DNA of 64,000 nucleotides. Origin: Atherinomorus stipes (taxonomy: Eukaryota > Chordata > Actinopteri > Atheriniformes > Atherinidae). The stretch is from assembly GCA_023101725.1 (NCBI GenBank), contig JALJCO010007871.1, positions 496,001-560,000 on the forward strand, read 5' to 3'. The notes under the pieces were generated by a model that did no database searches, was not told where the DNA came from, and worked only from the letters and a program-made list of their open reading frames with translations. The position numbers and the translations under genes are program-made. Below are positions 1-12,170 of the stretch, piece by piece (position 1 is the stretch's first letter; each line of letters starts with the position of its first letter).

Positions 1-209
1 TACAGTATGCAAGAATTACTGACATCCAGTGGTAAAGATGGGTATTTGAAAGAAAAGATGTTTTCTTTTATATTCTAAGCACTGTTGTGAATGTATGGTG
101 GCCGTTAGTGGCCAAAATTCTCCCAAACATAAAAATGTTTTAATCTGTGAGAGGATCTGGAGGTCTCAGGTGTAGCTATAACTGTACTATGAGTAACTTC
201 TTTTAATGC
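1..209. other. wnt2b intron 2 sequence, left edge of window
   Basis: AT-rich sequence with no coding exon or repeat that I recognise. It should be part of wnt2b intron 2, because exon 3 has not appeared when the window ends. Confidence 0.5.
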
Positions 210-217
210 CTTTTAAG

Positions 218-2397
218 CAGAAGTGGAAAAAGTACAGAAAAATTGTAATTAAGTAAAAGTCTCTTAAACTTGGTTTACTTGGTTCTACTCAAGTAAAATA
301 AACGTACCAATCTAAAAATGTACTTGAGTAAAAGTAAAAAGTGCTTAATTTAAAATTAACTCTGAGTAAAAGTTACTCACTGTACAGTTCTTACTTACTG
401 TCACTTGCTGTAAAAAAGTATGTTATGAAACCAATCCAACACTGTTTCTGAGGAAACTTTCACAATAAAAAGAGAAAAATAAAACCAAATACAAAAATCC
501 AAGATGGTGAAAATGTTGAGCAAATCCTTAACACTTTTTTTTTCTTTTTATAGAAACATAAATCAAATTCAGTTGTCTTTATAAACAAATGAGCACAATG
601 ACTGCTTACTTTAAAGGTGCATTGCGCAAGTTTAAATGTTAAATACTATTCTTTTCTTTCCTCTACATGCTCTTACAATTGCCTGATGTGTAGAATGAGC
701 TGATCTTTCTTCACTGTGTTGGTCTCTTAATACTGTTTCTGCATGCTCAATGGGAGAAATTCGGGAATGAAGCCTGAAGGGGGCGCTTGTGGGGGAGACA
801 AGCTGTGCGTTCTCATTTGTCTGGTTGTGCTGGTGTGGTGTATTCCACCACCGCAGGTCCACGCATGTTGAGCATCCTGCTAAAAGATGGAGAGCGGGTG
901 CCTCTCAAACCCCAACTCAGACTCCAGTAAGACAAAGAAGAAAAGTTTTCTCTTGTGAGATAAAAAGAACCAAACTGGAGTCTGACCGGTCCCCACGGAA
1001 GGGGGGCTTTTTTCTTCACAGCACTGGCACCGGAGTAAGATGGGAGTAAACAACCAAGCAGCTTTTTTTTTTTCAATTGGAGGGAGCTCCGATCCAGTCT
1101 GGGAATAAAATGGGACCCATAGTTGGCTTTCTTCTCACTAACCAGGTAAATGTGATGTATAATGGAAATAAAATGCATAATATTGCAATGCTAAGTTTTT
1201 AGCATGTAAATGTGGCAATATGACAGCCATATGACTGTTCCGGGAAGAGATACACTCTTGTCAACTTGTTCAATTTAGTTGATGCAGTAATTTTATAAGG
1301 TTATCGTGGTCTCAGCCTCTGAATTTAGATATTTAAACTACAAGCCTGTTAGCCTGTTGTACTATTAGCATACAGTCCATCAGTTTACTCAACGATCAAG
1401 TTGTAAACAACTTGCAGATTTATAACTTTGTTACTTCAGTAGACATTGTGACTAACTCTGGGTTCGGACTGAGTGTAATGTGAGTTAAAGGGACTAAAGG
1501 TAGGAATTTAAATAACAAACATGCATATCCATTTTTTTTTATGCTAATGGGTGATGAAGTGCTTAATACCAAAAAGAACGAGTTATGGATTCTTCTGCCG
1601 TCAACAAACGATCCAGATCAACTGAAAGACACTAAAAAGTGTAACTACAAAGAAAAAGCGTCGTAAACAACATTATAGCTTCAGTTTGTGCACGCTCCCG
1701 TGACGGCTTGGCTCGTGGCTGCAGTTACCTGAAGCGCCAGTTGCGGCAGTTGCAAGTTTCTTTTCTTAATCTTGCCTTTTAGTCCCTTTAAATTAGAGAC
1801 CAACGCAGTCGAAGCAGCTAATGCGTGTGCACGACATTAGCATAACTTCCACTTGTTGCCAGAAGGGGCAAACTTATGGAAAAAAGCTGGAACTTGCACT
1901 GTACTCCTTCAAGAAATTATATAAAACTCCATGCTCCAATGAATATTCTGCCCACTGAATACTAACATTGGACAATGAGTCAGCATTTTCTAGATGAAGT
2001 TGTTGCCTCGTTTGTGTTTGAACACAAAGAGCTGCTGAGACTTGGCCGAGGATTTCCTTCATCTCTTCTACGGGAATTCAACCCTCAGCCTCCTCCGGCT
2101 CCATCTCAGGCTCAGCACCATCATCATTATCAGTGAGATTTCCTTTCAGTGATGAACAATCCGGAGCGTTTGACATAAAACCCGTTTAGGCTGATGTTTC
2201 TCCTCCTGCAATTAATTTTGTACTCAGTAATGGGGAAGGGTTTCAAAGTAGTAAAGTTCTACTGTACTTGGGTAAAAATGTACTTGAGTAAAAATAAAAT
2301 TACTTTTTTCAAAAACTACTAAAAAATTACAAATTGCTTACAAAAACTACTCAATTACAGTAACTTGAGTAAATGTAACTAGTTATTTCCACCTCTG
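218..2397. mobile_element. Tol2-like non-autonomous hAT element in wnt2b intron 2
   Basis: The ends are inverted repeats. The left end starts CAGAAGTGGAAAAAGTAC and the right end finishes TTATTTCCACCTCTG. Subterminal DNA on both sides is crowded with ACTTGAGTAAAA-type words, the style of fish Tol2/hAT ends. The flanks are near-identical 8-bp duplications, CTTTTAAG at 210-217 and CTTTTAAA at 2398-2405, which is the hAT signature. The 2180-bp body has a GC-richer core (about 770-1130 and 1680-2120) but no transposase ORF, so I infer a non-autonomous copy mobilised in trans. One mismatch between the duplications suggests it is not very recent. Family assignment rests on the ends only. Confidence 0.82.
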
Positions 2398-2405
2398 CTT
2401 TTAAA

Positions 2406-3343
2406 GAGGGGGGACATGACTTAAGTCAAACAGTGCTCTAACTCCCGTTAAACTGCAGTTTTAAAGTTCAGAGGGTTCTCACTTCATACACATTGTTTTG
2501 TCCCCTCAGGGACACCTTGTGGAACAAATATGGCAGCCTCCATGTTTGTACACCCGCAGCAAGTAGATATAAATGACTCATTCTCAGTAAATAAACACAT
2601 AACAGCTATTTTAGTGCAGTGATTGCACATCAGTCGAAACACAGTTTTAAATTATATATCACATTTTTCTGCCATTGACCTTTGATTTTTTACATAATGT
2701 ACCTTTAAGTATCTCATTTCAATTGTCAATTCTAAACAGCATAAATGTCATTCATTCATTCAATTCTTGGAGGATTGTTCAGGCAAAGATTGCAGCATTT
2801 CAGCTGTAATTTCACAATCAAATCAAGTCTCCTTTCACCTTTTTTATTTTACACAGATGGCAGATTTCTCATCTCTGAACTGTGTTTTCTTTTCAGACTA
2901 GAAGAGGTTTGGGGGGTTATTTGGTCTGGATGTCCCGCCGGCCTCCTGTTTCCAATCCTGCTCACGCAATGAGGCAGAACACAGGCGATATGTCAGGAAG
3001 CATAGCTTTGTCTGGCTGCCAGAAACATCTACCCAAATATTTACATCTTCCATTACTGTTTATACATCACCAGTGTGGATCTCTCAATCTGCTACTTGTT
3101 TTCAGAGAACATCCACTTTCCCAATCTTTCTTCATTCCAGAGAAGGTAGAATAACCCACAACACTTTCTCTTTCTGTTTGTATTACAGGTTTAAGTTGTT
3201 TTAAAGGGCACCTATTAATTCTCTGCTTATCTGATAACAAAGGAGACATTTACGAGAATGATTAACTGGAGTTTCATTGATATAAACAACCTCTGTCACA
3301 CACCACACAGATAGAGGTCCCAGCTGCACATGTGGAGACTCAC
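2406..3343. other. wnt2b intron 2, remainder
   Basis: This lies between the hAT element and the exon 2 splice donor. I see no Wnt exon 3 signature (no SAGV or CSCD-like coding on the minus strand) and no named repeat. Short ORFs here look like chance. Confidence 0.5.
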
Positions 3344-3564
3344 TTCGCAGCATCACCCTGCCAAAAACAGTGTGGTCCCTGTCCAGCGTGCTGCAGTTCC
3401 AGCGGTGGTGTCGGAACTGGTGCTGGCACTCCTTGATCCACTCTTTGGCTCCCTCGCTAATAGACTGCATGAGGTCCGGGTGCTGCTGGCAGAGCTGCCG
3501 CTGCTTGTTCACCAGACCAGGAATGTTGTCACATATCACCCGAGCACCCAGCGCTCCGATATAC
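3344..3564 (-). CDS. wnt2b: wnt2b exon 2 (Wnt core, N-terminal part)
   Basis: This exon encodes 73 whole codons of a secreted Wnt glycoprotein, which acts through Frizzled/LRP receptors. It begins [18 protein letters not shown] and contains the hallmark [13 protein letters not shown] and then [32 protein letters not shown] and [10 protein letters not shown] fit WNT2B better than its ohnolog WNT2, as I recall those proteins. The acceptor reads tgcctgcag|G and the donor A|GTGAGT on the minus strand. It joins exon 1 in phase 2, completing a Trp codon, and leaves in phase 1. No stop or frameshift is visible. Teleosts can carry two wnt2b copies (ba, bb); I cannot say which this is. Exons 3 onward are outside the window. 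Confidence 0.96.
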
Positions 3565-4449
3565 CTGCAGGCAGGCATCCAGCAGAGTGAATGATCAGTT
3601 AGGTGGCACTCATAGTGTTAAGTTTATTTTCATTTTCATTCAGGATTTGGCTTTCCAACCTTTTTGTGAGGAAATTGTGGGGCATCTCTCCCTTGTTTTG
3701 CTTCACATACAGTTTAAAAAGACTAAACTCTGACTCACAAAACTGTGACGCACTTCAGTGCTCTGACAGTTGGACAGAGGTTGGAGAACACCTTATTAGA
3801 AAATCATTCTTTGTTTCTAATATTGTTTTATAAGTCCATAAATCTAAGTAACTGCAGAGACAGAAGCATACTTTTTGGTTACAGCGAGTGCAAGGACAGC
3901 AGTGCAGTACTATCCTTGCCAGAAAATGCCTGATGTGCTTTTTGTTTTATTATGCATGTATAATCATGTCCATGCCATTACTTCTCTTACAAGTTTTTAG
4001 TTTCACTGTTAGTAAATTCTATCAGCTGAAATCACAGCCTATATTCCTAGAAGTCCAAAGAATGCTCCCAGATAGCTTTTAACTACTTAAAACCTCCTAA
4101 CTACAGTAGCTACACACAGAGCAACTCTGACCAACTTAGCTTAGTAAAGAGGTGTGGTTGACTCTGCTGCTGTTACATGACACATTATTTAAAACCCCAT
4201 CCCTTGATTTGTGCTTCTTTAAATTGGAGCATTTCTTTTATTATGTCTTGAAAGTCCGGCTTTTTGAAAGTAGTCTTAGGCATTTATCTATAATTTAACC
4301 AAAGCTGACAACAGACAGTTTTGTCATCTATTTTCTTTTTAATGTCAGGAAACAGTTTGAATGTGTTAAAGTGCTTCATCACACTGTCTTTGCATTATCA
4401 CAATGTTTTATTCATACAATTGTATATCATATACCTTTATTTTAACCAT

Positions 4450-4485
4450 TCAAAAAATAAAAAAATAAAAAAATAAAAAAAGGAA
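4450..4485. repeat. A-rich short tandem tract (AAAAAAT)n
   Basis: Repeated aaaaaat units degrade into an A-run. This is simple sequence inside wnt2b intron 1. Confidence 0.8.
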
Positions 4486-4855
4486 AAAAATGCTTCAGAA
4501 ACTTTTTTGCCTGTTAAACCATTAACAACTCAACAAGTTTCCAGTTCTTGGACCAGCATTTTCTCATTTCAAAATAACAAGAACATGCCAGCTAATTGAC
4601 AAGTGCCATCGGTTGATGTTCTATTTCTCTCCAAATGCATCCTGATCCAATGGCTGTTAGGACTAAATGAACCAAACTGTTTTCACATTTCCAGTTTGCT
4701 TAAATAATCTGGATGCTGGCTCAATCTTCTTATTTAGCACAAAGATATTAAGATAGGATTGGCAACAAAAATAGACTTTTTTAAAATCCAGTGAGATAGG
4801 AAAGGTTTAGAGAATTCTTTATACTGAATATAATTATTCATATATATGTATATAC

Positions 4856-4976
<121 letters not shown>

Positions 4977-6276
4977 TTAGTTAGATAATCAAGATTCCTC
5001 CTACTTTTTCTTTTACATAAGCATCATGTCTAGGACTGAGATACTCAGGATGTGGAAGAGATTATTAAATTCCTCACGTTCAGTGAAAAGCCTTTGCTTC
5101 CTCCTTTTTCAGACATAATCCCTAACTTTGTAGCAACTCCAAAGATGATGGCTCATGCTGGTGGCATTTTGACACTGGGGGGTCTCTTATCAAACAGGCA
5201 TGAGTCACCTACAGTATAAGTGGGTGCTCAGATCCACCATATGATTTTCTCCCTCCCTTTTTCAACCTGCACGCTCTACACTCCATCCGGATATCATTAT
5301 AGTCCCTAATCATCGCCACTTTTTTTGTTGCCTGGCCACTGACACAGAAGCAGAGTAGCAGGCAGTTTCCACTCCTGTTATGGCTGTCTCTGCCCTGTTC
5401 TAACTGGGACTATCTGCCTGAGCAGTAAAGCAGAACAGAAGCACTACCTGTGTTTATTGTGTGTTGTAGCTACATACCAGCACTGCCAAAAGACCTCCGA
5501 CTGTCTCCAAGAGGACACACACATAGAGAGACACAGAGAGAGGAGTGGGCCCTGTGCAGTGAGGCGCAGCTCTCATCTGAATTATCACCATGGTTAAAAA
5601 TAGGCCCAGACAATGCAAATCATATGACACATCTCAACAAAAAGCTCCCTGGGTCTCATTTCTTTAACTTTAAACTTTTTAATTCTTACTTGGTAATATA
5701 TTTGCATGGGACAATAAATATATGCACAGAGGCAAAGATGAGGTGCTTTTAGCTTTCCTGAGAAAGATAAAAGTCATTCAACTTATGCAAATAACTATGA
5801 ATAAAACCATGTGATGCTCTATTTTGGTTAGATTATGGGGGGCAAGAATCAAAAACACACAAAAGACTTTTTCTTTTAAAAAATGACTCAAAATACAAGA
5901 TCAGCAAATTCAGGTGAGAGGGACCAGGAGGCTGCTACCTCCCTGAGGTGTAAAACCTAAAGAGAAATCATCAAGGGGCATTCGTTCATGCACCAACGCC
6001 TGCACCTGCCACTTACTTTAGGCAAGATAGATAGGGGAGATTCCCCTCCATGCCATTCATCTTCAGCTCAGAAAACTGCTGTGCTTAACATCTCAGTTTG
6101 ATGTTTAGAAAAATAACATAACACATTCAGAAAACTCCCATACACAGGCAAAGGAGAAGAGAGTAATCTTTGATGGGCATGTTAGCACCTAAAAGGATCT
6201 TAGGTCTCATTTAAAAAAAAAAAAAAGAAAGAAAAATAGATCATTCAGTTATATTGTTTAACAATCAAGCGTTACT

Positions 6277-6301
6277 GAAGTGAAGTGAAGTGAAGTGAAG
6301 G
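6277..6301. repeat. (GAAGT)n short tandem repeat
   Basis: About five GAAGT units in tandem within wnt2b intron 1 or its immediate surroundings. Confidence 0.85.
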
Positions 6302-6455
6302 AAGCACATGATGTATTTAAGTAAATTAAGAACTCCATAAAATTTAAGTTTCCTTTGCTTGCCCTCCAACGTTTTGCAGCTGTCCATCTCCCCAAAACTT
6401 AACATTTTCGTTTCAGCTTACTAAAATCTCAATGATCAGACAAGAGCTTACTCAC

Positions 6456-6553
6456 CACCAAGATGAATCCACCCTCGGCGTGAAAATGAGCAGGAGGAGA
6501 ATAAAAATGGGTTTGGAGTTAAGTTGCTTTTTTGCGCCTTTTCTGATCCCCAT
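6456..6553 (-). CDS. wnt2b: wnt2b exon 1 (signal peptide)
   Basis: The exon encodes 32 codons plus two bases: a basic n-region (MGIRKGAKKQLNSK), a hydrophobic core PIFILLLLIF, then TPRVDSSW and the first two bases of a second Trp codon. The donor is TGGTG|GTGAGTAAG. Joined in phase 2 to exon 2 it reads [16 protein letters not shown], matching the [16 protein letters not shown] junction I recall from human WNT2B. This confirms both exons. Start choice: the ATG at 6553 has G at -3 and G at +4, a strong context. Two in-frame upstream ATGs, at 6601 and 6616, would add 16 and 21 residues before an in-frame TGA. Their contexts are weaker, so I prefer 6553 but cannot exclude a longer N-terminus. Confidence 0.93.
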
Positions 6554-6915
6554 AGCACTGCTGCCGTCTGATAAGCCCCGAGATTTCCTCAGACAAATCA
6601 TGTTTGTTCCTCTCATGTATTGGCAAAAGATACACAGTCAGGTGTGAAAGTCCCCGGCGCCTGTCCGCCGTCCATCATCGGGTAAGAAGAGGAACTTCTC
6701 AAAGAGGAGAAAAACTTTCAAACTCCATCAGTTAGGTGCTGTTTTACTACAAAACAAAATTTGAGTCAATACTTCCACAATCGCCTTCACTGGCACTGGA
6801 GGGTGTACTTAATGATCTTTATGAGACCGCGGCCGCTGATGTTTCCTATACACTTTCAATAAATTCACCTCCTTGGCTGTTGCGCTCCCGATTTTACTGC
6901 GGCAAGTTGAAAGCT
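6554..6915 (-). other. wnt2b 5' UTR (extent inferred)
   Basis: GC-richer sequence upstream of the start codon, with two in-frame upstream ATGs (6601, 6616). The transcription start is not visible. If the TATA-like box near 6941 is used, transcription would begin near 6910-6920. Confidence 0.4.
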
Positions 6916-6940
6916 CTAAAAGCTGTGCACCAGCAACAAA

Positions 6941-6946
6941 CTTATA
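6941..6946 (-). promoter_or_regulatory. candidate TATA box for wnt2b
   Basis: On the minus strand the sequence reads TTTTATAAG, about 390 bases upstream of the preferred start and inside a locally GC-enriched stretch (about 6640-7140). The plus strand reads TATAAAAG over the same bases, so the motif itself does not decide direction. Position relative to wnt2b is the only argument. Confidence 0.3.
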
Positions 6947-7159
6947 AAAGACACGCAAATCAGATAAAACAAAAGAAAACACCTCGCCAAAACAGTCCAG
7001 AAGTAGATATTCCGAGGATGGGACTGTGCGCACCTTTCCTCCTACAGCCGGGAATGAAGATGCGCACCGAAATATGCCGCGCTCCGCTTTGGTGCGTCAG
7101 CTGTCTGCAGCCGCCTCCCTCATGCCTGCACCCTGCTCCTTCAAAAACTTAAACACAAT

Positions 7160-10100
7160 TGTATGTACACCGACTGACTGGAGCAAAAGAACATCTGATT
7201 AAAATCAACGCCTCCCTGTGATAGCCGCTGGTTTCAAACCCAACTTTCGGTTTTTATCAGCTAGCATACCCACAGGTTTCCCCAGAGGATCATCAGCTGC
7301 TCAGACTTTGGTAAACTTTAGTTCAGCAAGTGAAACTTTCTGACAGAAATTAAAAACCATGAGTCATGATATATTCTTGAGTAGATCCATTAACATAGTT
7401 TTATGTCGGTGCCACAAATGGCTTCCCTTAGCAACCATGTACATTAATTTATGCACAAAGATGCATTAACGGTGAACAAAAAGAAAAATTGTGTATGATG
7501 GATCTGGATCATATTTTACTATGAAAGGACTTTGAAAAAAAAGGTTGATGGGAACATTATGGCTTGCTACTGAGGTCGTATTTGGCTCTTGATGCCAGGC
7601 ATGAGGGGACAAGGAGACACGGTCACAATACAACCTCTGAAAAAGAAAAGAAAGTAGATCAGAGAACTGACTGGCTAGATGGAAAAAGTGACTCAGAATG
7701 TCAAATTTGAATCCAAACAATCACAGAAAGTTTTTTTTTAAAAAAAAAACTGACCACAAGAAGTATGGAAATGACCATGAAATAAAGAATGAATGAGACA
7801 AAATTACCCTCAAAGGCATGAAAAAAAGTTTGTGAGGACAGATTGGTTGCAAATAGCTTAGATTCGAAACAATAATGATAAAAGAAAAAACATAAATCCA
7901 AGCAAGATGTAAAACATCTGCACAACAGAAAACAACCTCAAAGCTTACTTGTTCAGTTTGTGGTCATTTTGTTTCTGTAATCAGTCTACAAGTCTAATGT
8001 GTTTCTTCATGTGTAGAAGACATAATATTGCAACGTCAACTTCAACTCTGAGGAGTCATGCATGTTTTTGCATTTGCTTCTTCACACAGTGGTACTGTAT
8101 TATCGTTTCAAAAGGGATTTTCCATTACTAACCACATTGCAAACAACTCTTTCTAAAATTTTAGATAGGATTAGGCTCAGGCACAGGAAACACATAAAGA
8201 CAGGTTTTGAATCATTTTTGGTTTAAAAGTAGCCAAAAGGTGTGTTTTTATGTTGTTGCATGTTGGTTGTTTTCTGATGTTTTCATGTACCTCAACACCA
8301 CAAATCCTAATATTTGCAAATTTCTCCAAATGTGTAAAACATGCAGCATATAGGTGCTTAAAAACATTTTGCATGCTTAACTCTTCTTGCACAATGGAGA
8401 GACATCCAGCTATGAAGTAACATTTTCACTTACAAGAATACCAGGATCCTTCAGCAGAAGGGTTGGCCCTCACAGAGTCCTTTAAACACCATCAAATCTG
8501 TCTGGATTCACACAAAGAAGCAGAAGATCCACAGAAAAATGGCAGAAGTTTCTTCCACATACTTACCAAGCACCTTGAGCATACATACCATAAAGAACTA
8601 GAGATGTTTAATTTGTTTTGGTTTTCTGTTTATTTCCCTTTGTATTACTTAAACTTTCATTCTGTCTACCAATGGTACCTTTAGTATGAGTTCTCAGTGT
8701 GCAGTTTGTGTTGGAAAAGATACAAGTGAGGAACATGCAAGTTCTTCTTCACACAGACAAGGACCACAACTCAAAGATTACACAGAGAGATGTCTGGAAT
8801 GACGCAAATAGTTTTATACGATGAGAAGATGTTATAGAAAAAAATATTTTGCACAAAGCAAATATTTGGCCTTATGGGAGGGGTAGAGAAAAGCTCTGGC
8901 CTTGGCATTAATTCATGTCCAAAATCAGACTTGTTCCTGGTTTTTGAAGACACAACTAACTTACAGTAAATGCAGCATGGCGGTTGACCTTTGGCACAGC
9001 TTATATCTATCCTGTGCTGTAATGTTTGGTTTCACCATGTTTGGTCTGGCGCCCGATATAGTCCCTCTCTGTTAGAAAATGATTAATAAGTCAATGAAGA
9101 TGCCTCTTACCATGTGACTCAGGGAGGGAGAGTGAAATATCCTCCTCTCCGTTCCAGGCACTTGAACCTCTCCTGTAATGCCAACCCAGTGCATGTTTGT
9201 AGTTCAGCCCATATCAACAGTCCCCATCCAGGGACAGGCTTGTCTCATCGAGCCAGTGTGGAAACATCTGACCCACCTCAAGGACATCTCTGGTTTGTAT
9301 CCCTGAGTCTTCAGGGAGCCCCTCACTGCTGTGTGTGTCCAGCAGGTAGAGAGAGTCGCACACAGGCTAGATGCTCTGAGCATGACAGGTCATTTTAATC
9401 AGTGCAAATCCAAGAGTGTTAGCTGGGGATGTTAGTAAAGGTCAACAACAATGCAGCTGCTGAGAAATACCACAGCACAGACATGTGTATTAGATTGTGA
9501 ATATGAGCTGTTTGTCATCGGGGACTTCAGAAGGATTTTTAAAGTTATTTATTACCTAATCTCAAAATCATTTTTTGCCTTCTGACACAAATACATTATG
9601 AATTTAAGCACTGAAGGCTCCTGCCACTGGGTGTGCTCGCGTTTCATTCTATATCCCAGCTGTTTGTCCTTCACTATGTCATATCTGGATTTGGAGCCAC
9701 ACTCAGATCCTCATTACATGTGACCCTGTCTTTCTTTACCACAGGACAAGCTATGGATTTTACAGTGACAACTCTATAACAAATTGCTTTACAGGGAACA
9801 GGTGATAGTGGCGGTAACACACATCACCCGGCCCTCCCTCTCCTTGTGTCGTATTTGAGCCAGCTCCAGCTGTGGTTTTGGGCAATGTGTGTGGGGGCCT
9901 GAGCTCCTATTCTGGGCCCACCTCATGGCCTGGGCTAAATTTGGATAGAGAAAGGGGGGACAAAAAGAAAAAAGAAAAATGGGAAGATAGTGAAGTTGCA
10001 GGCCCAGCACAGTGATAGCGTTCATCACTTGTGCACACAAGAGAAAAGGCTGGTTGGACAGAGATATTGAAGTTTCTAGGGACAGATCTACAAAGAGAAG

Positions 10101-11634
10101 GCTGTAAATCTGTGGTTTAACACTTGACAGGTTATGTGCTGCATCCTTGACCTTAGTTTCATCATCTGGTTTACACAACATGACACTGCAGACACGTGCC
10201 TTGTCTGCCATCATGGTAGAGTACAGCTCCTTGGAGCAGGAGAAAAATATATCTGCATTGATCTTTTTGGAGTTGAAGTTGATTTATTTGTGTACTGTTC
10301 TTTACATCATTCTATTAGCATGTTGTCCTGTTGTGAACTACAAGACTTCATAGAAAGTCTTCACAAAAGAGCTATGCATGCAAAGAAAACCCAGACTATT
10401 GTGTATGTTCATAAATGCCAAGATTTTAGATCTTATCACATGAGGTTTTTAATTAAAACTGTATGGCTGTGCAGAAAACCACCGTAGAACCGCCTCACAT
10501 GAGGCCTCTGACGGCTCATCAACCTGAACATGTGTTTGAGGAGGCTGAAGATGATGGAGCTTTGATTGGGGACCAGGCGTGCCTGTGCTGGATTTGGGGT
10601 GCAATGCTGGTCTAACATTGGAATGTTAATTAGGTGAGCTCAGCGAAAGATAGGTGACCCGTCCAGTTAACCGGCTAACCCTTCCCCAACAAGCCAGGAG
10701 GGGAATTCTGTGTGTCAGACGGAGCAAGTGCTCACTGTCAGGCCACAGTGAATGATAAAGAGACACAGATGCAATCTGTACACTGACATTGAAGATAGAA
10801 CATTTTTGCAGCAAATGCACCAACTGGTATTTTGTACATACTTAGGTTATTGCAAACTAATCATCACTAAGTTTTTCTCCCCTAGGTGTTGTCACTTCAA
10901 CATAAAAGAAGAGTGCTGTTTATAGTTTGAGCAACATGGAACAAAAAAATGACATTTCAGTCCATTTTAAAATTCTATAACTTGTCCAAACAACAGCAAA
11001 GGGATTTCAACATCCTTCCACTCTCATAAAATCTTATATCTATTTCCTGGAATTATCATTAGGCTATTTCTGACTGCTTTCATGTGAAGTTAATTTCCAG
11101 GGCATGCATATGTTGCCATGTTATGCAAAATTCCTAAAAATGTTTAGGTATACTGATGAACAGAACAGTTTGCTAAAGTACATATGTGCTTTTTCACTCC
11201 TTGGTCTTACTGCTGTGTTTTTATTCCAACAGTCTTTCTGCATCTTGTTCATCCTGGGTTGCACATGGATTGGAAGCAGCCAACTGGTCAAAACATCACA
11301 CTTTTTTTTTAAAGATACTCTGTAAATGACATTCATTTGTCTACAGAAAAAATATTTGTATCACACTAATAACTTTCTTCCTTTCTTTTGCTTTGGCTTT
11401 TTGTTTTCAAGCCTGGTGGGAATTACACCACAGATACTTAACAAACACTAACCCCTGGTGGACATTCCTGAACATTACATTGCCTCAATTCTACAAACAA
11501 ACAGCTCATGGGTGGGGCTGCAGGGTGCATATCAGAAGAGTTTTGCCCCAAAAGAAATTATTTGTCACCTAGTTGTAAATCAACAGCTAAAGGTGACCCT
11601 CTTAAATAGAAATCAACTGATTGTTTGTTCTTTC

Positions 11635-11668
<34 letters not shown>

Positions 11669-11900
11669 ATGTCACCACATGGAAGAGGTTTACCAAGAAC
11701 TATAAAGCTGTGCTGTTGTAATAGATGCATTTTGAAGTTTAGCATTGTTGTGCTGACATATGCAACACCCCTCCTGAAACTCCCTGGACTGGAACATAAT
11801 TGTTTCAAAAACTTGTATACCTTTTGGCCATTTCCGTAGGTCCCAATGCACCCCTCATACTATCAGACATGCAGGATTTTGAACTGGGCACTGGTTAAGG
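7160..11900. other. intergenic, no gene recognised
   Basis: AT-rich DNA between the wnt2b 5' end and the cttnbp2nl 3' end. Open frames are short and show no known domain. No repeat boundaries can be defined. Some of this could be Wnt regulatory DNA, but nothing in a single sequence demonstrates that. Confidence 0.6.
11636..11666. repeat. poly(C) tract
   Basis: About 31 uninterrupted C residues. Short proline or glycine ORFs across it are artefacts of the run. Its true length is uncertain because long homopolymers are poorly resolved. Confidence 0.95.
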
Positions 11901-11906
11901 TGTAGA

Positions 11907-12170
11907 CAAGGGCTACACAATTCGTTCCCATGAGGGCTGCAATCCTGAAGGTTTTCAATGTCTCCCTACTCCGACACACCTGGCTCAAATTGAATAGATC
12001 CAATAGTCAATCAAGCTCAACCAACTCTGGTCCTCGACGGCCGGTATCGGCCCTGGAGGACCGGAGTTGGTGATCTTTGCTCTACACAATTACTCATTAA
12101 CTTGAGTCAGGTGTGTTGGAGCAGGGTGACATGGAAAACCTGCAGGATTGCGGCCCTCATAGAACCAACC
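11907..12170. mobile_element. hAT-type MITE with a nested palindromic repeat
   Basis: The left end CAAGGGCTACACAATTC, followed by ATGAGGGCTGCAATCC, and the right part GGATTGCGGCCCTCATAG are inverted. Both share wording with the better-preserved MITE at 57576-57778 (GAGGGCCGCAATCC, ACACACCTGACTCAAATT). The right tip appears lost. At about 12019-12075 a small palindrome (CCAACTCTGGTCCTC to GAGGACCGGAGTTGG) interrupts a stretch that is continuous in the 57.6-kb copy, so it is a later nested insertion. Confidence 0.7.

Noticed and set aside
1..3200. wnt2b exon 3 in the left part of the window
   Set aside because: No minus-strand coding for the conserved Wnt exon 3 motifs was found. It is presumed to lie beyond the window.
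3330..3594. Plus-strand ORFs over wnt2b exon 2
   Set aside because: They are shadows of the minus-strand Wnt exon.
6943..6950. TATAAAAG as a plus-strand promoter
   Set aside because: It is a perfect TATA word on the plus strand, but no plus-strand gene follows. The overlapping minus-strand TATAAG fits wnt2b better.
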